The notes beneath the pieces were generated by a model. That model was given only the letters and a program-made list of their open reading frames with translations, was not told where the DNA came from and did not search any database. The position numbers and the translations under genes are program-made. Shown here piece by piece: positions 57,791 to 64,000 of a DNA stretch of 64,000 bases (positions are counted from its first letter, which is position 1; each line of letters begins with the position of its first letter). The stretch covers positions 9,550,001 through 9,614,000 of the forward strand of contig OU612068.1 in NCBI GenBank assembly GCA_914767715.1, in the 5' to 3' direction. The stretch is from Membranipora membranacea (taxonomy: Eukaryota; Bryozoa; Gymnolaemata; Cheilostomatida; Membraniporidae).

Positions 57791-60700
57791 CTACACACAT
57801 AAATCTGTTCCCTCTTCATATGTCTTCCCATTGAGGCATTCATCTGTCAGAATTATATGCACTCTGTCAGGTTGTACCACACTGCAACAATAATTTTGAC
57901 AATAATGGCCTAGAAAGTCGCTCAACTCTACGCAGACTGTTTTAGCGTAGAAAGAAAATTGGTGATCGTCTTCTCTCTTGTTGTGAGGAGATAACTTGTT
58001 GTTCTACATGGCTGAATACCCTATGAAACTACAGTAAGCTACAAACATCTAACCTCTTTGTACCAGATATAACATTAATATTCACTCACGGTGGTAATTT
58101 GTTCACTATGACAATGTTGAAGATCTGTACTTTACTCTTCAGCTCTGACATTCTCTTATTCAGCCTGTCTCTTAGATACGTAGGTACATCAGTAACATCA
58201 GCATTGTATGTGATATTAGTGGGCCAAGTCACAGATAGAGTCTGGTTTGTACAGCTCAACTTAGCTTTCTCTACAGTATATGGCTGTCTACAATCTGAAA
58301 AGAGGGCATTTACTGAATGACAATCGTAGGTGGGTAATTTCAAATCAAAAATATTTGGTCTTGGTTATCGGCTAACTTTCAGCTCAGTTATTACTCAGCC
58401 ATCACAGTTATTGCTCATTGTAATTGTGCTTCAAAGCATGTGCCTCATATATACCTGTCTGTTAACATATAAGCGCGCGTACATTGATATGTACCGTAAT
58501 CCCTCACCTATAAGTCACCGGACTTATAAGTGAATCACCCCCCTCAGAAAAAATAAAAATGCTCCAGCTATAAGACACCCCACAGCTATAAGACACCCCA
58601 CCGCTATAAGACACTCACTACACTACACTCGCTACAAATGAACTAAGTAGTTTTGGGAAAAAAACTGCCCTCAGTGGGTTTCGAACTCACAACTCCATGT
58701 TTACAAGCCGAACGCTCTACCACTGAGCTATTCATCTTCAGTGATTATAAGAGGTTTTGGTCCCAACTAAATATAATAATGCTTCAAATGATAGTCGCGT
58801 CTATATACTACTCTCTTATAGCCGCCTTCACTTATACGTTGCGCGATCTATAGATGAGGGATTACGGTAGATGTATATAATTTCTCTGTTTTTTCTGATC
58901 AGGACCAGCGGCCATGGAAACTCACCAGGCTTGCATATTCCTTCCATTTGCGAAAAGTGACTATTGACAACACCTTTCAGTGTCTTGGAGATGATCGGAT
59001 TGTTAAGTAGATCACATCTGACTCCATAATGTGCTCTAAATGCTAGTCTTCTTAGCAGAATGTAATCTAAAAAACCAACAGTCGCCAGTCAAAAATCTAA
59101 GTCAATGTCTAAATACAGATTGCTATCGTTCAATAACCCTAGGGTATCTTTGGGTCTTCTTAAAGTAAGCTGAACAGCCTCTATACTAGTTGCAGGATAT
59201 GTTGATTGGCCACGTTTAACTATGAGAGGCCGGCAACTGGAAAGTAGGCATGTGGCAAATAACAGCATGTAAAGGCTTTTACTATTCAATATATTTCACT
59301 GCGCAGTATATAAAGCAGTTCCATACATACACAACACTTGTAGTCATTAGGGTCCTCATACAAACTATATCTTCATACTTTACAACAGAAAACCTGGCTT
59401 TGTAATACCTCTTATCCTGATTGTGATGTTACAAATTCTCTCATCCTGAAACACCTGATATCTGTAAGTACCAACATGAAGGCTAAGCCTGTGTTTCACA
59501 GAACCAGACATGAGATCCAGATTAGCTTCTCCTGTTAGCGGTGAGATAACTCCTATTATGTTTTCTGGACATTTTACTTCCGGAGTAAATGCTAAAAGTT
59601 TAAAATGGTCATCAATCTGATAAAAGCTAATGCCATTTTATTATTTTCTGTCTACTTAATATGGTATATGGATATTTGTGGGAATGATGACAGTATAACA
59701 CTATCACAACAAGGCTTAATTATAGGTGAGAAGAGATAAAGCTGAGGTAGATCAACTTCAAACTCGACAAATTCTTAGGCCCCTAAGAGCCAGCCTCAGA
59801 AGTGCTCAAGCTTTTACAAAAGTCTTTAAAGTTTCAATAACTTCTAAAATAATCATGACCCAAAGACTGTTGAATAGTTTTGAAAAATGCAGAGTCGGTT
59901 TGCTTTCCAGAACTGTCAAATGTTTAACAATTAAAGCTGCACTAAGCAAAACAGACTTTGACATACATACTGTGTACTGTTTGTGTTACCTTTCACAGAG
60001 ATTCTCACAGTACAGGAGTTATTCTCAGCCTCATAAATATAGTCTCCTGCAGTGAGAGTCATAAACCGGCCATGTTCTATTTCTACCCTTGTCCGCTCTT
60101 CACCATTGTCCAGTTGACTTGTCACGTTTGCTGTGATACATGCTGGTTTCGTTGGTGTGGAAGTGGTGGGTGTGGTGGTGGGGGTAGTGGTGGGTGTGGT
60201 GGTGGGGGTAGTGGTGGGGGTGGTAGTGGGGGTAGTGGTGGAGGTAGTGGGGGTGGTAGTGGGGGTGGTGGTTGGGGTTGGGGTTGGAGTAGAAGTGGGG
60301 TTAGTGGTTAGAGGAGGAGTATAATCTAATTGAAAAAAAAACAGGTATTATTAGAAGTATTCGTGCAGTCTGTTTGAATATACGTCTTTACTCACCTAAA
60401 CACATCTTTTTAAGCTAGGACACCATTAGGCACCTGCAGTAGCAAAAGGCATTACCCAGCATCCCAATCTGGGGGTGATTTCATTTTCAATATCAGTGCA
60501 GTTGATATGGTGGGTAGTGGGATGTGCATATAGGCTACGGCTCTAACAACTTATTTTAAACAACAATCTTTGACTTTTCGTTGCATTCCCATTCACTGAT
60601 ATATATTCATGGATTAGGGAAACATATCTGACACTGAACAAGCATATGGAAACTTATGTATTATTTTTCATCCTTGATTGGCCCAAAAGTTCGGTAATGC

Positions 60701-63056
60701 TACAGCCAACCCCTTGTAAACATTTGTCAAATAGCTTGCTTGAGTTTTTAAAGGTTATTACTGAGATGTCAGTCAATGCATAGCGTTAAGCACCTAATTA
60801 TAGCTAGATCCAACTACTGACACAAAAATATATACATGTAATTTCTACACAAATAGCCATACTGTGTATTATACTAATAATCCATGAATTCATTCAATGT
60901 CCCCAGTTACCATGTGGTTGACATTTGGAAAGATGACTGATTCCCTTGCAACTTGCTTACCAGATACACAGATGAACGGTAGTTTCCTGGAGCAGTCAGT
61001 GCCTGTGATTCTGTACCCAGATATGACCCCACAAAATTTTATTTTCAACATCTGACGAACAAAACGACCATCATATCCTTTCAGAGTTTCTGCAAAATAT
61101 TATAACTAAAATTAAACACTTGCAGGAAAATTATCGATGTACCCAGTAAAACTCGAAGATCATTTAGTATAATAACATGTCAAATTTAGAGTGGATTACC
61201 ATATAAGGCAAGTAAATATGCTGTTTGTTCTATTCGCTGAGATACTTGAGGCTCACCTATAGGAGGGTCCCACTTGGGAGCCAGTGTGTGATTCACCACT
61301 GCTCCAATCCAGTAGTTTCCTGAGTACTTCTTGTCTTGAGTGACTGTAGAATTGATAAACTTTAAGATTTCCTCATTTTTTTCAAATGTATTCAGTACAG
61401 CCAGTCTTCCTTGGTGTCCCTTACATTTTGTTTCTGCATCATAATAGCTCATACCCTCGTTCCAGCAGTGATTACTGGATTTACAGTCAGCATCTCTATC
61501 GCTGTGTCCAGTCTTACAGAAAAACCTAAAGCATGAACCTCCAATCTTTATAGAAGGGTTGCCATGTGTACGACAATTATCATCGGGCACTGCGAGATAG
61601 AAAGAAAGGTAGAAAAATGTACGATCAATGGATTGAAAGGTGGAGGCATGTTGTAAATCTTTTGTTTTTAAAATATGCAGCGCCTTCATGCAGCGATCAC
61701 GATCAGAGATCAGTGTGTTACGGAATAAAAGAAGTTGATCAGTGGAAAAATGATCTACCCGTTTCCTAAAAACCCAGTGATTGAGAAGAAAGCCAATCAC
61801 TGCATATTCTCATGAGTCTTGTTTCTTTAAAAGTGAATAAAAATATAAATTAAAATGAGATACAGTAAAATGCTAAAATGAAGAAAAACTTTGAATCATG
61901 ATATTGCATCTACCTTCACACAAAGCTTTATTAGTCTGTTGATATTCTGAGTGACTTTCAGCCCTGCCATCGCTCCACAGAAATCCGAGTTCCTGCACTA
62001 ACATTATCTTATCTTCATTAGAGGCCATAGCATTCGGTTCACCAGGAGCCCATCGGAAATCTGTAACCTCACTGCCATCTTAGTGATTAAAAAGTACAGT
62101 TTCCTCTAAATCACAATTGCCAGATGCATCATCCTTATAGAATTAGTTATTTGAGAGTATCCAGTTAATGTATGAAATCAGCCCTCTGCGAATTTCAGGT
62201 CAAGTGAACTTTTGAATTTTTTGACTTCGCAGTAATTTTGTTATCAATCAATCAGATAAACAATACACATTGCATATAAAACAGACTAGAAACAACGACG
62301 GTAAGCGCAAACATGACAGCTGCTCAGACGGCCCCAATGCGAGTGGCATTACATTATCAAACCACTCACAGAGTCAGGTCTCTGTGACAGGGACCCTGTC
62401 ACAGAGACCTGACTCTGTGAGTGATAATGTAATGCCACTAACTTTCATCGGAGCCGTTTGAGCACGTAAACTAGACAGCCGCCTTTTATCGATCTTCAGT
62501 AGTGTTTCAACTCACCTTTGCAATATTTGATATAAGTTACACTTACCGTCCCACAGCCAGAGTTTTGTACTGTGTGCGGATATCCATATACTACCATTTT
62601 TTGGTAAACCTTCTTGTCTCATGAGATCTCTGGTAGAGTTTATAAGCTCAGGGTTGATGGTGATGTTAACTAACTCTGATCCTGATTCTTCACAAGAGCT
62701 CTTAGCTCCACTCCAGTCTAGTTTACTTCGATTGAATCTGAGACAGTAGGCATCGTCTGAAAGGAGACCATCCTGGCAAAGCGGGTCAAGCCCTGAAATC
62801 ATACAATCGATGCCTGATTAGAGGAACAAATAAATGTGTCTAACAACAGCCCAAATTAGCATACATGTGCTACATTTGGTTTTATCCCTTCATAAAACAG
62901 TAAATTGAGGGCAAAGCATAGATGGCACAGCTATCTCAAAATGTGTGAGATGATAAGAAAGATACATCTCATAAACTGAGAACTGAACTTACCGAAGCTG
63001 TGGTGAAAACAAGAAAGAAGAACGAGAACAAAAGAGATCAGCTGTGTGGAAGTCAT
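57791..63056 (-). CDS. G6: secreted two-CTLD mucin-like protein with HYR-like modules
   Basis: Ten exons: 62993-63056, 62547-62792, 61914-62078, 61257-61589, 60961-61089, 59990-60325, 59409-59591, 58926-59066, 58090-58294, 57791-57881. They total 1893 bases, 630 residues, phases consistent. Order: signal peptide (MTSTQLISFVLVLLSCF), CTLD1 (22-158, GEPNAM), CTLD2 (159-312, NYWIGAVVNHTLAPKWD), a short TTPT stalk continuing into HYR-like module 1 (GRFMTLTAGDYIYEAENNSC), HYR-like module 2 (425-485), and the Cys-containing C-terminal region ending DLCV and TAG. No membrane anchor, so probably secreted. Its 5' half is a near copy of G2 and its 3' end a near copy of the G3/G4 ends, so it is mosaic. 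CTLD1 reads LWSDGRAES where G2 has LWND. The intron at 58295-58925 holds a tRNA-bearing MITE. Confidence 0.87.
58494..58867. mobile_element. 374-bp MITE with TA target duplication, in a G6 intron
   Basis: Ends CCGTAATCCCTCACCTATA and TATAGATGAGGGATTACGG are inverse repeats with one mismatch. TA flanks both sides. The same intron of G3 (near 36532) reads GATATGTAGATGTATATAA without it, an exact empty site with a single TA. TA duplication suits Tc1/mariner-type transposition. Inside are three direct repeats of GCTATAAGACACCCCA-like sequence and a tRNA-like segment. Confidence 0.92.
58666..58733 (-). pseudogene. tRNA-Thr(UGU)-like sequence inside the MITE
   Basis: On the minus strand it reads TAGCTCAGTGGTAGAGCG (A box) and later GAGTTCGAAACCCAC (T arm with B box), with CTTGTAA as an anticodon loop giving UGU. 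A T-run follows the 3' end, as in a Pol III terminator. The 5' acceptor strand does not pair with the 3' one and the anticodon stem is imperfect, so this is a tRNA-derived relic or SINE head, not a working tRNA. Confidence 0.75.
62312..62490. mobile_element. Palindromic MITE in the CTLD1 intron of G6
   Basis: Near-identical to the copy at 34137-34318 in G2, including the perfect 61-nt inverted repeat (62363-62423). It was carried here by the segmental duplication rather than by a new insertion. Confidence 0.85.
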
Positions 63057-63994
63057 GTCACCGATCCGAATATTACTGACGGGTAAAAATTATCATAAAC
63101 AGATCCGCAAGTGCACAAGAGCTAAAGTGAATAATTAACCACAGGCTCCTTCAATGTTTCTTATCTATTTAATGCGGCAGAAATTGTTAAAAGAGACAGG
63201 GCCTGCTTTATCAGCAGGTGATCTCGATAACAAGATCGAACTCTGACATTGGCCATAAACGAGCCTGCCGCTGGGGAATATTAAAGTTCAACTACCTAAT
63301 ACTGAGTTTGCGGAAAAACTGAGCGGAAAATATCATGAATAAACTTCGACACCTTGCCGAACCTTATAAATATATTTTTTGGACATTGATTGCATTGAGC
63401 TCATCAAAATTGTGTTTCAAACTACATTCTGTATGCTACCTTTGTTTGGAACCATGAATCAAATCAAAACAATAAGGATATAAAAAACATGTTGGGTCAC
63501 ATCTTCTTTCAATGACGTCTAAGAAAATACAAGGATCTAATAAATTTAATTGCTGTTGATGTCTTTTTTTTTCTCTTTCTTGTTTAGGCATTAAGTTGCT
63601 AGTATATCACCTTGCAACCATGTAGTTGGGTGTTGTGTGTGGTCTAACATCAGCAATGTAATCAGCATACATTTATTTATCGATAGCTTTAACACCTCAA
63701 AGTCAGCTTATTTATCAGAGTTTTTATTTATATACTCTTTGTTGATCAGTATCAAAGATATTGAAAAACTAGTAAAAGGGAGTAATGTATTGAAGCTTTC
63801 CACATTTTAACTTGCTACAATACAGCAGATACAACACTGTGTATGAGCAAATAGATATTCTATATGCGAAATAAATATTAGATAAAATCATTCAGCAATA
63901 ACTCATTTGCGCTAAAGATGATATAAAACACATTTTAATATTGGTCTGGTGAAAAATTATACACCAAATAGCACAAATACTGCGTCTGTGTCAG
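63057..63994. other. Region upstream of G6
   Basis: Near-identical to the G3-G2 spacer at 34902-35817, with the shared AAGCC/GGGCC-TGCTTTATCAGCAGG block before the start codon. No gene seen within it. Confidence 0.5.
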
Positions 63995-64000
63995 CTACAC
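63995..64000 (-). CDS. G7: last codons of a further array gene (cut by the window edge)
   Basis: By alignment with the 3' ends of G3, G4 and G6, the minus strand ends GTG TAG here (TAG at 63995-63997), in the same AGCTACAC context as those genes. Only the final codons are inside the window, so this rests on spacer homology. Confidence 0.4.
   Translation of the reverse strand: M

Noticed and set aside
58650-58740. Functional tRNA-Thr gene
   Set aside because: The acceptor stem does not pair, the anticodon stem is imperfect, and the sequence sits inside a MITE; treated as a tRNA-derived relic.

Overview
The window is a piece of a metazoan nuclear genome. It has split genes with GT-AG introns, AT-rich non-coding DNA, and many transposon remnants (LTR, LINE, SINE, MITEs). 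The gene content (an ADCK1 orthologue, GNAT acetyltransferases, mucin-like C-type lectins) suggests a marine invertebrate, possibly early-branching such as a sponge or cnidarian. The species cannot be fixed from this sequence. All protein genes I could model lie on the minus strand, so they read from high to low coordinates. Exon joins below were deduced by hand from splice signals, reading phase and comparison between copies.

Layout. 1-1.1 kb: the 5' end of a Ty3/gypsy-like LTR retrotransposon (gag runs off the left edge). 2.9-10.6 kb: three tandem copies of a GNAT-type N-acyltransferase gene. The middle copy is almost complete with one frameshift, and its two neighbours are pseudogenes. 11.1-11.6 kb: a LINE fragment. 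13.1-19.0 kb: a complete 12-exon ADCK1 gene (544 codons; every splice phase agrees), with a 180-bp-arm inverted repeat just past its stop codon. 20.3-21.9 kb: a plus-strand LINE reverse transcriptase interrupted by a SINE whose head is the 5' end of U2 snRNA.

22-64 kb is a tandem array of six related genes, called G1 to G6 here by coordinate, plus the last bases of a seventh. Each encodes a signal peptide, two C-type lectin-like domains (CTLDs) and a Thr/Pro mucin stalk. G1 and G2 end in a transmembrane helix and a short tail with an NPVY or NPVF motif, so they look like membrane receptors. G3 to G6 belong to a second class with no transmembrane segment: the stalk is followed by HYR-like modules and a Cys-containing C-terminal region, so they look secreted. 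G1 (635 aa), G2 (741 aa), G4 (664 aa) and G6 (630 aa) give uninterrupted models. G3 has a nonsense codon and a 1.37-kb internal tandem duplication. G5 has a frameshift, a nonsense codon, a 3.25-kb transposon insertion and a missing 3' end.

The array is recombining. Segmental duplications link G2/G3 sequence to G6 and its upstream neighbour, and link G3/G4 to G5/G6. Paralogous introns also act as empty-site controls that expose small insertions exactly: a TA-flanked MITE carrying a tRNA-Thr-like sequence, a 29-nt hairpin flanked by TATAA, and a hAT-like element. Paired membrane and secreted versions of a polymorphic-looking lectin/mucin family suggest a role in microbial or self recognition. 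That role is inference.
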